Notes under the pieces: model-generated
The model's input: only the letters and a program-made list of their open reading frames with translations
Told to the model about the DNA's origin: nothing
The model's database searches: none
Part shown: positions 36,683-48,004 of the stretch, in pieces
How positions within the stretch are numbered: the stretch's first letter is position 1
Layout: the number at the start of each line of letters is the position of its first letter
NCBI RefSeq assembly: GCF_019320115.1
Contig: NC_089584.1
Location: forward strand, 71,703,533 to 71,767,532
From: Miscanthus floridulus
Taxonomy: Eukaryota; Streptophyta; Magnoliopsida; Poales; Poaceae
Reading direction: 5' to 3'
Length of the DNA stretch: 64,000 nt
Made by a program: the position numbers and the translations under genes

Positions 36683-37485
36683 TGATGAGGACATCACCAC
36701 ACTAGACACACCGACGCCATGGTCTTCCCCAAGTTGCAATTCGTTTCCAACTCAGCTGCCACGTCGTCCTCGGATTCAGCAGACACGTCGTCACTGTTTC
36801 GGTCATAACTTCCTCATACGACATCGAAACGGGCCGTTCTTGGATGCGTTGGAAAGGGGACGACGATGCCATCGTTTTGGATCTGGTCCCAGCTCCAGAA
36901 GGTCTGTGGATCATTCTGTGTGACCACGGCAAGGTGCTGCGTCACCTATTTGGGCCAACTTGGCCATGTATCGTGTCGAGCCTTAAGCCCAAGTTGTGGG
37001 CGCCCAACCCCTGGCCGTCCCCAACCCTAGGTCGAGTCTTAGACTATAAACACAGCCACCGCCGCTGCTATACAATTGGGTTTTGTTTAGAGTTTAGTTT
37101 TCCCTCGAGAAACTGAATCGTTCATTGTAACTGTGGTGACAAATCCTTTTACAGTGATCCAGGGCCCCCGTTCTTGATCTCCTCCACTGTGTCGATTAGT
37201 CCTTTGGAACCGAGTTCTTGAACCCTCTATTGATATTCGCGTCATTCATATTTGCAATTTCAGATTGCGTGTTTTACCTTCTTGCTTGTGCTCTTCGATT
37301 CGCTTGCAGGAAAAGCCTTCTTGGCGAGGTCAATCAAGTTGTGCTTGGTTGATAACCAACGGAGCGGTGGTGTAACGGTTGTAGGGTTCGAATCGTGTCT
37401 GATTTGAAGCCGGATCGCCAATGTCGAGATCTCCACAAATCGAACTTACCGGCTACCTCTCGGAAGATCGGGCCTGTACTCATCA
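36683..37485 (+). repeat. 5' LTR of the gag-protease element
   Basis: 803 bp, from TGATGAGGACATC to GTACTCATCA. A TATAAA box at 37045-37050 marks the promoter. Near 37387 is a GGTTCGAATC match to a polymerase III B box, probably fortuitous. Confidence 0.88.
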
Positions 37486-37487
37486 AT

Positions 37488-37499
37488 TAGTATCAGATA
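37488..37499 (+). other. Primer-binding site of the gag-protease element
   Basis: Reads TAGTATCAGATA, 9 of 12 matches to the initiator-Met site TGGTATCAGAGC, two bases after the LTR end. Confidence 0.6.
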
Positions 37500-38774
37500 T
37501 TTCAGGTTTTCCGCGAGGTATAATCTCGTTTACCTTAGATTCATATTTGTTCATTACCTAGAGTCCACAAAAAGCCCAAAAATATTTCAATTTCCGCTGT
37601 CCTATCGCCCTTTGTGCCTTTGCAATTTCGTTTCAGATTCGTATTGTTGAGTTTGTGTCCGTGGTCGAGTCTTGTTGCTGGTTTAGGATTGTGTTCGTGG
37701 TCGTAGTTCAATCGCCCGTTGCTGTGATTTTGTTTTCCCGCCGCTATCCCATCCACCGTTCCCAAACAACAAGTCGAAGCCACCACATTACTCGACTTGC
37801 CCCGCTAGCCGCCTTGTGTAACTTCTCGCCGCCGCGCAAACCCTAGATAGGTTGCCAGCCGCTCTTATTTTGCCTACATCGCAGCCCTCCTTACATCATC
37901 AGGCGAATACCTACTGCTGTGATCGGTGTTAGAGTTTAGGGACGCTTTGCCCTAACTGCCGCCGCCGTGTTGTGCCTCCTGGAAAACATACCTTGAGATA
38001 CCTTCGGTAAAACAGGCATAACTTTTCGCTCGTTTATCAGAAAAATCTGAAATTTTTTGTGCAGCTTCTTGACACCATTTGGACTCGACCCAAACTATGC
38101 TTCGCCCTGTTTGGTTTCATCAGAATTGCCAAAAAAATTTGGGAGAATATAGAAAAAAAATTGTCAAAATTTTTGCACGCTTTTCAGAGAACGTGCTGAA
38201 TTTCTGTAGACCACATCCCACCTCAGTTGTAGGTGCCAATTTTTGTGGTTGCATCTTTTGTGATCCTTGTTCAGAGAAAAGTATAAAAAAATAGTAAAAA
38301 AAAAAGTTTGTTTCCTACTAGTGCCTTTTGGGAAAATCCGGGAAAAATTTAGGAAAAAGGAGAAATCCGGGCTATTTGCTTGTTCTGTGAGTTCTTTCGA
38401 TCGTTCTTTGTTTTCACCTTGTTGCGCTATGTCTCGACACGTCTTAGCCAGCAACTGTGATTTGTACTTTGGATCCAGATTGAACAATCGCTACTCTGCA
38501 CTCATTAATTGCTAATCCTTGCTGTCATATTGTGTGCCTACCCATAGCTCCACATATTCTTCTGTCAGCACAGGTTCATCTTGCAACTGTTACCCACGCT
38601 CAACAACAGATTGCTTCGCCACTTTGGTTTTGCTCCTGTTTGGCGTTGGTAAGAATACAGGCAAGACGGTGGTAAGCCGCTTGTGATTTTGCATTCCACT
38701 TTCACCACCACCACTTGTTTTCTTTTAGTTGATAGGGATAATACTTTGGTGTTGTCTTTTTCTATCTTCTAACC
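37500..38774 (+). other. Long untranslated leader of the gag-protease element
   Basis: About 1.3 kb without a sustained frame and with several short T- and A-rich tracts. It is likely the packaging region. I see no tRNA, repeat or gene. Confidence 0.5.
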
Positions 38775-40736
38775 ATGGCAGGAACTCCGACGGACTTCAA
38801 TGAGTGCGTGTCCAAGGGCGAGCTTGCAACGTTCATGACTGAACAACGCAATCTTATGACCGAGCTGACGCGCAACGTGAACAATCTGGTCACCCGCATT
38901 GAACAGCTTGAGCAACGCCCTCCACCTTATCGTGCTGATGATGAAGATGCTGGTGATGAAGATGCGTATGCTGACGGTGGTGCCCGTCGCTGCCTCAACT
39001 TCAATCGTCGCGGTATGGCAGGTAATAATCATGGTAATAATGATCCTTTTGCTAAAATTAAATTTAGTCTACCACCTTTTGCTGGTAATGTTGATCCAGA
39101 TGCATATTTAGATTGGGAGCTTGCTGTTCAACAAAAATTTGATTCTCATAATGTTCCTGCTGAGCATAGAGTTAGACTTGCTACCAGTGAGTTTACTAAT
39201 TTTGCTTTGTTCTGGTGGAGTGATCTTTGCAATGCCAATAATGCTACTGCTGTGCCTCAAACTTGGAATGTTTTAAAGCAACGTATGAAATCTCGTTTTG
39301 TTCCTCCTTATTACCAACATGATTTATGTTTGAAACTACAAACTTTAAAACAAGGTGATAAAGGAGTAGAAGCATACTATCAAGAATTGCTTATTGGTTT
39401 AGCACGTTGTGGTATAAATGAAGATGATGATGATGCTAGTGCTAGATTTTTTGGTGGTTTAAACCATGATATACAGAACATACTTGATTACAAAGAATGG
39501 CGCAATTTTTCTCAATTGTATCATCTTGCTATTAAGGCCGAACGAGAAGTACAGGGACGCAAACAACACCAGCCTCTCAGGTCTAACAATGGGAGGAATT
39601 TTCAGCAGCGTTCCGAGCCGGAGACGCCCAAGCTTCATGTTGCACCACAGCCATCTACACCTCCATTTTCTTCCGGGGTAAGTAAATTGTCTAATGTGCA
39701 GTTTCCATAGCTGAAGAAAGGTGGCACTCCGGGTGCTTCTACTAGCTCCTCTTCGTCCAGCTCTAAAATCATTTGCCACCGATGCAAAGGCATGGGACAT
39801 GTCATGAAGGAATGCCCCAGTCGTCGCGCTTTCATTGCTACCGAGGATGGATATGTAAGTGCTAGTGATGTTGAAGATGATTTAGCCCTTGCTGCTAACA
39901 TTGATGCAGATCCCACCGAGGGCGATCATGACAAGGAGGCCATCACCATTGACTCTGTGGCTGCTGCCGTGGACTACCCTAGCCTTCTTGTGCAGCGTGT
40001 GTTGAGTACACGTGTGGGTCATGAAGAAGAGATGAAGATCCAACGCCACAATTTGTTCCACATGTATCTCATTGTGCAGGGTTGTCGTGTTCTCACTATC
40101 ATTGATAGCGGGAGTTGCAACAACTTGGTGAGTTCAGATTTGGTTGACAAGCTTGGCTTGACCACACGACAACATTCGTATCCATATAAACTTCAATGGT
40201 TCAATAATAGTGGTAAGACTAAGGTAACTAAATCAGCACGCATTAGCTTTTTCATAGGCTCTTATCATGATACTGCTGATTTTGATGTTGTCCCTATGCA
40301 AGCTTGTTCCATTTTGTTAGGTCGCCCATGGGAATTTGATAATGATGCCTTACACCATGGTAGAACTAATACATACACTATCATACATAAGGATAAGAAA
40401 ATTACATTGCTGCCTTTGTCTCCTACGGATATTATTAAACATGCTAATGAGATCAAAAATAAACCTCCAACAGACATTGCTAAAAATAATGGGATTAAGT
40501 TAAAAGGAGGTGCTTTTCTTGCTACAACTCCTGCTACTGCTGAGTTATGTGATAATCCTGATGCACCATGTTATACTATGTTTTGTCAACCTTTTATGTC
40601 TGGTACATTGCCTGCTATCACTAACCTTTTGCAGGAGTTCGCTGATGATGGGATGGAGTCGAGGACGACTCCAATTCTACAAGGAGGGGATAATGAGGAC
40701 ATCGCCAAGATGGAGTCGAGGACGACTCCAATTTGA
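38775..40736 (+). pseudogene. Gag-protease polyprotein with one TAG and no RT
   Basis: The ATG at 38775 sits in a good context (aaccATGG). The N-terminus is a short coiled coil. The retrotransposon gag domain (residues about 95-260) contains DPDAYLDWELAVQQKF and FWWSDLC. One in-frame TAG (39708-39710, expected Gln) follows. The same frame then continues with a CCHC knuckle CHRCKGMGHVMKEC and a retropepsin with IIDSGSCNNLVSSDLV and ILLGRPWEFDNDALHHGR. After LLQEFAD, where related elements enter reverse transcriptase, the frame jumps to MESRTTPI, an apparent polyprotein tail, and stops. An internal deletion therefore removed RT, RNase H and integrase; such elements depend on enzymes from relatives. 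Confidence 0.88.
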
Positions 40737-40760
40737 GAAGGGGAGGATGATGAGGACATC
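40653..40760 (+). repeat. 57-bp tandem duplication at the PPT/LTR border
   Basis: ATGGAGTCGAGGACGACTCC occurs at 40653 and again at 40710. The first copy is followed by a purine run and AATGAGGACATCGCC, a version of the LTR start. The second is followed by the actual polypurine tract (GAGAAGGGGAGGA) and 3' LTR. Confidence 0.8.
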
Positions 40761-41550
40761 ACCACACTAGACACACCGACGCCATGGTCTTCCCCAAGTT
40801 GCAATTCGTTTCCAACTCAGCTGCCACGTCGTCCTCGGATTCAGCAGACACGTCGTCACTGTTTCGGTCATAACTTCCTCATACGACATCAAAACAGGCC
40901 GTTCTTGGATGCGTTGGAAAGGGGATGACGATGCCGTCGTTTTGGATCTGGTCCCAGCTCTAGAAGGTCCGTGGATCATTCTGTGTGACCACGGCAAGGT
41001 GCTGCGTCACCTATTTGGGCCAACTTGGCCATGTATCGTGTCGAGCCTTAAGCCCAAGTTGTGGGCGCCCAACCCCTGGCCGTCCCCAACCCTAGGTCGA
41101 GTCTTAGACTATAAACACAGCCGCCGCCGTTGCTACACAATTGGGTTTTGTTTAGAGTTTAGTTTTCCCTCGAGAAACTAAATCGTTCATTGTAACTGTG
41201 GTGATAAATCCTTTTACAGTGATCCAGGGCCCCTGTTCTTGATCTCCTCCACTGTGTTGATTAGTCCTTTGGAACCGAGTTCTTGAACCCTCTATTGATA
41301 TTCGGGTCATTCATATTTGCAATTTCAGATTGCGTGTTTTACCTTCTTGCTTGTGCTCTTCGATTCGCTTGCAGGAAAAGCCTTCTTGGCGAGGTCAATC
41401 AAGTTGTGCTTGGTTGATAACCAATGGAGCGGTGGTGTAACGGTTGCAGGGTTCAAATCATGTCTGATTTGAAGCCGGATCGCCAACGTCGAGATCTCCA
41501 CAAATCAAACTTACCGGCTACCTCTCGGAAGATCGGGCCTGTACTCATCA
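40748..41550 (+). repeat. 3' LTR of the gag-protease element
   Basis: 803 bp, the same length as the 5' LTR, starting TGATGAGGACATC right after the purine run and ending GTACTCATCA, followed by the target repeat CTTGG. Confidence 0.88.
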
Positions 41551-41609
41551 CTTGGTACTGCGGTTGTCCTGAGTGTCCTATCGTACCTCCTACTCGTCAT
41601 CATGAAGGA

Positions 41610-41895
41610 GCAAGGTGTAGTCGTCGGGCGAGGCGGAGCCTGTCCTCAGCCATCGAGTGAGGCAGAGCCAGCCCTTAGCCGTCGAGCGAGGCAGAGCCTA
41701 CTCTCAGACATTGGGAGAGGTAGAGCCAGCCCTCAGACATTTGGGCAAGGTAGAGCCTACCCTCAGACATCAGGCGAGGCGGAGCCAACCCTTAGATGTT
41801 TGGGCGAGGCGGAGCCTGCCTCAGCCATCGAGCGAGGCAGAGTCTAGCCCTTGGGGGTCAGGCGAGGCGAAACCAATCTTTCGTCGTTCGGGCAA
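41610..41895 (+). repeat. About 30-bp GC-rich tandem repeats in the Tat LTR
   Basis: Around nine imperfect copies of TCGGGCGAGGCGGAGCC plus a variable CCTCAGCCA/CCTCAGACA part. The first copies are already seen before the nested insertion, near 36600-36660. The long plus-strand frames over it are simple consequences of the repeat. Confidence 0.75.
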
Positions 41896-41989
41896 GAAGC
41901 ATAGTAGCGTTCTTGTCTGGCCGAAAGCATCAATGTTTGATGGTTATTAGTTCCACTTCATTAGGTACCTCGGTATTGGGTCCTCAACA

Positions 41990-42210
41990 GTAGCCCCCAA
42001 GCCCCCGGGTGATTTGGATAGAATCGCCCGGGGGTGATTTGACTTGCCAGATTATGCACGCGAGCGCACCCGACAGGTGTAGCCCCTGGGTGATTCAGGT
42101 AGAATCACCCAGGGGGGGTATTTCGATTCACCAGAGGGTGCGCGCGAGCGCACCCGTCAGGTGTAGCCCCCGGGTGATTTGGATAGAATTGCCCGAGGGG
42201 TAATTTCGGA
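41990..42210 (-). repeat. Three tandem hairpin units beside the Tat polypurine tract
   Basis: Units starting at 41990, 42079 and 42163 each hold a 13-bp stem with a 7-nt loop: 42002-42034, 42083-42115 and 42167-42199. Stems 1 and 2 differ by paired changes that keep pairing (C:G to T:A at 42006/42030 versus 42087/42111). Stem 3 has one mismatch and two wobbles. Confidence 0.75.
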
Positions 42211-42642
42211 CCCTTCGTGGGTATGGCTGTGAGATTTGGTTTTTGTCAACTGGACAGTTTAAAGGGAACCCTGGTATCCCGTTCATGGGGATTCACCCAA
42301 GGTTAGCCCAATTAAGACTTGTTTGCAGATCGAGACTCCTTTGAGGTTTGTGCGCCTGAGTCTTGGCCATTCGTGGGCCCATCCATCTTTGGGACGACCG
42401 TTGAAACTATTGGGCCAACCCTCAAACTCCTGGTCCCAGACAGGCTAAAGAAATGCCTTTTGACCTGTATCCCCTTTGTGGGAAAAGAGTCCTGGTCTGC
42501 TCGGGAAGATGAAACGTCCATCACGATTTTGGTGGGAAAGGATAGGGATCACGGGCGCATATCCCACGATGTGACATGGTGGTTTATCATGGCAGGCTTG
42601 GAGACCTAGGCGGGCAGTTGCCCTTCTCACATCCGTTGTCCC

Positions 42643-42649
42643 TATAAAA
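42643..42649 (+). promoter_or_regulatory. TATA box of the antisense gene in the Tat element
   Basis: TATAAAA in the context TTGTCCCTATAAAACCAAGG, 168 bp before the ATG at 42817, with a C-rich untranslated leader between. This is a normal plant core-promoter spacing, on the strand opposite to the element's genes. Confidence 0.6.
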
Positions 42650-42816
42650 CCAAGGGGGTCGCCCCTAGGGTTCCGTACTTTGCCTCCTCACCTTTGCATC
42701 TATAACCTCCACCGCCAATCACCTGAGCTTCCTGCACCCGCATCATAGCCACCGTCAGGCTTGCATCCACATCGCCACCGCCATCAAGCTCACATCCACC
42801 CCCTCCCAATCATTCA

Positions 42817-45800
42817 ATGGATCTATGGTGTAGATCTGACATCATGCCTTAGCGCCTGGAGGGCCTTGTTTGTCATGGACTCCTTCGCCTGCTGACCACC
42901 GCCAAGGAGTGTTGGCTGCCTGGTAATGAGGACGAGCCATCGCCGCCCGAAGGGTATGTCGTGTCCTTTGCTCACTTCCATGAGTGGGGATTCTCCATAC
43001 CTACCCACAAGTTCCTTCGTGGGCTGTTGGATTACTACAAGGTGGAGTTGCAGCACCTTACACCCAATAGGGTCTAGCACATTGTGGTGTTTGTCGCCCT
43101 GTGTGAGTGGTTCCTGGGGATTAGTCCCCACTTTGACCTGTGGCGGTATCTCTTTGCCATCAACCTTATGAAGAAGCAGGTCGGGAAGCAAGATCTGAGC
43201 GTGCCGATGGGATGCGCCGACATTCATCTCTGCAACAACCGGGTGAATGAATACCTATCGATGCGTCTATCAACCTCCAACAAGGGGTGCTTTCGCAATG
43301 GTTTTACATCAAGGATGATGTTACCGCCCCCTTGCTAGCGTTCTCCGGGTGCATCATCGAAGAGGTCCCAGGGTCATGGAAGTGGGGTGTCCTAGACAAA
43401 GACAAGAAGAGGATCAAGGACCATCTTGCCGCCCTCCAAATTCTAAAGGAGAGGGGCATGAAGGGATCGGGGATCATTGATGCCTACCATACATGGACGG
43501 TGGCGCCACTGATGAGCCGCGTGCTTCCCCTGTACCTGATGGGGCCTGGAGCATTGCTTGAAGGGACGACGCTTGTTGATGAAGCGCTCCCCCGTCTAAA
43601 GTGGTGCAGTGCATCAAGGAGGCAGTGGAGCCTTCAAAGGACAACATCGATGTTGTCCTTGATTTTGTGTATCCAGTGCCGAGGCATCCCCCAATGCGTT
43701 CGGAACTGGGGTTCATCGATTTCGTAAGTTCTCTTTCCCTATGCCTCCTTTTTACTTGAATTCCTGGCCCCTTGATGCTGACCTTGGGATAGCAGGACTA
43801 GCCGAAGAGACTCATCTTCGGGGATAGCTCAGCTCTGCTACCGAAGGACCAGATCATGGCGATGGTGAATCACACCGTGGCCGAGTGGGATAGGAAGACG
43901 AGGGAGCTCAAGAGGATGAAGATGCTATGGAAGCAAAAGGCACAGGAGCATGGAGAGGAGACAGGCAGTGACGATGATGACATGGAGGAGTTTGACGAGG
44001 TTGTTGCTGATGTGGAGTGGGATGTCCTAGAGGGTGAGGATACGCTGATAGGTACCAACTCGTCCACGCAGGGACCCTTCTTGTTCCATGCAGGGGGAAG
44101 TGAGTCCATGAGGCCGGTAGAGATGGGCCAAACCATCAGCCCATCCTTAGGACCGGTGGGAGTGGGTGGATCAGCCGCCACACTTGGGGTGCCAATGGAG
44201 GGTGTGGCTCCACTGTCGTGCCCCATGAGCTGATAGGGGCGGGTGGATCTGCCGTCGCGCTCGAGGTGCCGATAGGGAGGGGTGGCTCCACCACCGTGCC
44301 CTTGTAGGCAAGGGAGATGAGCCCCTCTACCCGGGAGTAGGGGATAGGCTCGAAATGGTCCCGCCCGAACGAGTTGGAGCAAGAACCCGAGGGTTCATCC
44401 CCAAAATATTTGTACTGCCCAACAGCGCCAGCGTAAGTCACTAATTCCATTATTTTTCCTATTTTTCTATTTTTCAGTGTGACCTTATGCCTTTTAACTC
44501 TTGTAGAGTCTTGCAATGGGGCCGTTCTTTGGCGCTAGCACCCAAGAAGAGTGTTGGTCTTCAGGCAGAATGGGTGCTGTCACCCGATGTCGCTCCTATT
44601 TCGGGCAGGAGCGGAGCCAATTTTGCAGTCTTATTGACTGGTTTGGCACCACCTACGGTGGCGCTTGTGCCCTAGGTGGGTCAAGCAGGCGTCAGGGCTG
44701 AAGAAGTGCCCTTAGGGGTCGCCGAGCAGACGGTGAAGGTGACTCCACCACCTATGTTGGTGTGGACGGAGCTGCCGCCCGCACTTGTGGTGCCCTCTAT
44801 GGTGGGCATGGTGCCACAAGTCAAGGCCCTGGCATCGCAAGCACGGCCATGACCGTGACAAGCCAGGCATAGCCAGACGCTGCTATGGTGGTGTCCGAGG
44901 GAGCAGCGCAATCCATGCCACCGGTGGCCCAGGCGGCGGTGCTCAAGGTAGGCTGGACAGAGGGGGACATGGCCAAAGGGTCCTCGGGCATCATGGCAGT
45001 GGTCAAGAGGATCGGGGGGTTGCCCTCAACCCTGATGTTGGGGGGGGGCAGCCGCTCGCCCATGCGGGGTGAGCCGCCGCTCTAGTGGATGGCTCCTCAG
45101 GATCCAACATCGACTCTCTTCTCACTCAACATTACTACCGAGAGCATAGAGTAGGAGAGTCTCGATGTTGGGTTCTCGACTATGATGGATGCCTTGAGCT
45201 AGGCCAGTGATGTCCTATGTGATGTCATCGTTCCCACTGGCTGGGTATCCGCTTGATCTTCCCTCTCGCTTTCTTCTTTCTTCATGTATTTTTGTATTTT
45301 TGATACTGGTCTTCTTTTTAGTCTCTCATTGCTCATAGCTAGGAGAAGTCCTAGTTCCTCTGTGAGCAGAAGGTGGAATGGGACCACCTCACTAAGGAGG
45401 CCAGGCTGCGTGGAGATGTGAGCGCCCAGCTTGCTACCGCCCAATAGCGGGAAGCCAAGGTGTGACGGGATAGAGGAGATCCATGGGATGTTCTAGGATC
45501 TATCGGTGAGGGTGCAGTAGGATGAAGAGGCAGCTGTCAGGGTCCAAAAGGAGCAGGACGAGCTGCTCCAAAAGGACACCAAGGTCGTCCAGCGAGCCAT
45601 CGAGCTCCTAGAAGAGCTAGAGAGGGAGCATGATCTCAAGCTAGAAGCCAAGGATAGGTCCGTAGCCCTGTAGTAGAGGGTGAATCAGGATGTCGAGGTG
45701 ATCACTCGGCTACACAGGAAGTGAGATGAGTTGCGCCAGACTGTAGAAAGACTTCGCTCAGAGCATGGCATGGCCCATGAGGAGCGCGACCAGGCCATCC

Positions 45801-46282
45801 AAGAGCGCAACAAGGCGCGTTAGGGGGTCAGCTCCCTCTAGGTGGATCTTGGCGTCATGGTGGCCCAAAGGCTAGAGGCCGAGAGCATCCTTATTGGGCT
45901 GAGCATAGAGCTCGCTGAGGTGCGGGGGTTTCTTTAGGCTAAGAGTGATGAGCATGATCTCCTATGCGCTGCCATCGGGGTTGTTTTTGATGACCTAGGG
46001 GTGGCACGGCCGGAGGAAACTGGCTCACTTGCAGCCCGTGCCATAGATATCATGGCGTAGGTGCGCCAGCTTGAAGAGAATGCCTTTCATGCTAGGATCA
46101 CCCAAGCCTTTGCTGTTGCCCGCTCTCACTTTGATCAGGAAGTTAACTTGGAGGCAATGAGCCTCGACTTCGCACCTGGCTATGAAAACTCCGAGCTGGA
46201 TGAGATTGAGAAGGCGGTGACTCCCATTGCGCGGGACCTAGTGAACAGGCTGAAAGACATAGTTCTCCCTCCATGGAAGTAG
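42817..46282 (+). pseudogene. Antisense gene of putative gypsy-type transposon family (Transposase_28-like)
   Basis: The frame starts at ATG 42817 and codes a conserved block (PPEGYVVSFAHFHEWGFSIPTHKFLRG, VFVALCEWFLGISPHFDLWRYLF) typical of this family, whose function is unknown. A frameshift near 43285 and another near 43600 break it. A 72-bp intron with GTAAGT donor and GCAG acceptor (43724-43795) joins LGFIDF to PKRLIFGDSSALLPKDQ in phase. Downstream are an acidic coiled-coil part (43856-44233), a low-complexity Pro/Ala/Gly section, a charged coiled coil (about 45340-46060) and a C-terminus with LDFAPGY, ending at 46282. TAG stops stand at 42850, 43075 and 43799, mostly where Gln is likely. 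It lies antisense to the host element, as in Tat elements with an extra antisense ORF. Confidence 0.65.
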
Positions 46283-48004
46283 TTAGTTGAATAAGTTTGA
46301 TAAACATTTATCTATAATATGTGGATAAGTGTTGGTGCTTCTGTGTCCAAAAATAGATTTGTAATTTTGTTAAACGCCACTTTCTTCCCTTTTGCAATCG
46401 AGAAAAAGGTTTATGTGATTTGACCCTTCCATTCGTTAAGACCATAGGGCCCGAGGTGTATAAGGGGGAAATTTTGATTATGCTGGTGAGCAAAGTTACC
46501 GTAGCTATCGGGGCATGGGCTTTTTGCAGTCTTACCAGGCATGCTCGTTTATCTGCTCCCACAAACCTTGCCGCTAACCTTAATACGAGGAAGAGGTCTA
46601 ATGCAATGTCTATTTTGAAAAAAAAGGTATTTATACCTCTATCAGCCCCCGAGTGAGATCTGACCTCTTGCGGTCGCTAGGGACGAATGTTACTAGAGAC
46701 CGAAGCGAGGGTAGCAAACTTACTCTTGTATTCGCAGGTACCCCTTACTTAGGATTTTGACGATCGTTCCGTGACCATGCATTTGGTCTCATTGCTGGCC
46801 TGACCTCCCCTGAGCCCCCGCATGTGGCGGGGATTTAGTCAAGGGTCAGCTCGTTTTGTGACTGTCGCCTTGTCCATGGTTTTCATAACTGGAGGGGTTG
46901 AGGCAACATCACTTGCCTCAATGGCTCGAGTGACGTGCTTGATGAGCTCGCTAATGGGGATGTTCTAATGGAATCTGATCCCGTTGCTTTGCGATAGAGT
47001 CGGCAAAGCCCCCGAGTGGCGTTTCGTCGCTCCTTGACCTACCTTCCAATAGATTCCCCCTCAATGGGGATTCTATGGGCTCAGCTAATAGGCTGGATTG
47101 AACTAGAAGGTTGCGATGACCCTATCCGCCTCAATGCAGGTTGGGCAAAGGCCACTGAGGCTTATCTATGTTTTCTCCCCTAGCTCTTGTTTGACGCGAG
47201 GCGGCCTTAGACCCTTCGTGGACTAGCCTTTGAACCTCGGTCTCTAGATCTTAGATCGAGCGGCTCGAGCCCCCGAGCCCCTTGGGGTCTGATAGAGGTC
47301 GGCCATGTTTTGCGCGTGACCCCATCCTCGGTTTCCACAGCCAGAGGGGCCGAGTTGACGACACTTGCCTCGACGGCTCGAGTGTTGTGCTCAATGAGCT
47401 CGCTAACGGTTACGTTCGTGTAGAATCTAGGTCCATCATTAGCTAACGGGGTCGATAGAGCCCTCATGTGGTATTCCACTACTTCTTAACCCACCTCTCG
47501 GCAGATGCTCAAGCCATTCGATAGGCACCGGTGGCCCATTGGTCTCTCCTCGATGGAGATTCTGTGGGTTTGGCTCATGGTTAGAATCGAACAAGAAAGG
47601 TCGAGATGTCCCTGTCCGCTTCTGAGCGGGGTCGGGCAAGGTCGCTGGGGCTCCTCTCGGTTTTTCTCCCCTGGCTCTATTTGATGCGAGGTGGCCTCGA
47701 GCCCTTTGCGGGCTGACCTTCGAACCTCAGTCAGTTGCTGCTCATATCGAATGAGGTGGGCACCGCTTCAGGGTGTGACATGAAGCGTTGAGATGTGATG
47801 ATCACATATGCAACATTTGGATGTATGGGTTTAATGTACGATTTAATTGAAATGAAAGCAGGGGTCAGTAATGTTACTTTGGCGGTATGAGCGACGATAA
47901 GCTCTTACCGGACATGTTTGTGTGGGGTTCGAGTCCGACGTTCAAAGCAGGGCCAGTGTAACCTGCACGAGCATCATAATTTTTCATTTCTGTCTCTCAG
48001 CAGC
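46283..48004 (+). repeat. Non-coding repeat-built spacer of the Tat element, left part
   Basis: The first part (46460-46720) is one of three dispersed copies of a roughly 250-bp repeat (others near 61085-61330 and 62650-62925). After it, two diverged direct repeats of about 450 bp run from about 46780 to 47740. They share CACTTGCCTC(A/G)A(T/C)GGCTCGAGTG and a GATGGAGATTCTGTGGG-type motif. At about 47938 a GGGTTCGAGTCC resembles a polymerase III B box, but no tRNA fold is evident. No gene is seen. Confidence 0.6.

Larger units (their letters stand above)
36683..41550 (+). mobile_element. Non-autonomous Ty3-type element with gag and protease only
   Basis: The element is 4868 bp, flanked by a perfect duplication CTTGG (36678-36682 and 41551-41555). 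The two LTRs are each 803 bp. A PBS, a long leader, one gag-protease frame and a PPT lie between them. There is no RT, RNase H or integrase. About 20 substitutions separate the LTRs by eye, nearly all transitions. Confidence 0.9.
35720..41989 (-). repeat. 3' LTR of the Tat-type element, split by a nested element
   Basis: On the minus strand it starts TGTTGAGGACCC at 41989 and ends CACCGACA at 35720. Without the insertion it is about 1.4 kb. It includes a 151-bp direct duplication (36514-36664, and 36665-36682 continuing at 41556) and a 30-bp tandem repeat array. Confidence 0.8.

Noticed and set aside
37380..37400. tRNA or SINE within the short element LTR
   Set aside because: Only a GGTTCGAATC word is present, in both LTR copies, with no A box at suitable distance.
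41424..41993. Plus-strand frames over the GGGCGAGGCGGAGCC array
   Set aside because: Repetition of a 30-bp unit divisible by three opens frames without coding meaning.
42319..42609. Frames on both strands before the antisense gene
   Set aside because: They overlap the TATA box and upstream region, have no family similarity and have no counterpart elsewhere in the element.
47860..47960. Possible tRNA because of GGGTTCGAGTCC near 47938
   Set aside because: No matching A box and no cloverleaf could be drawn; it is only a B-box-like word.
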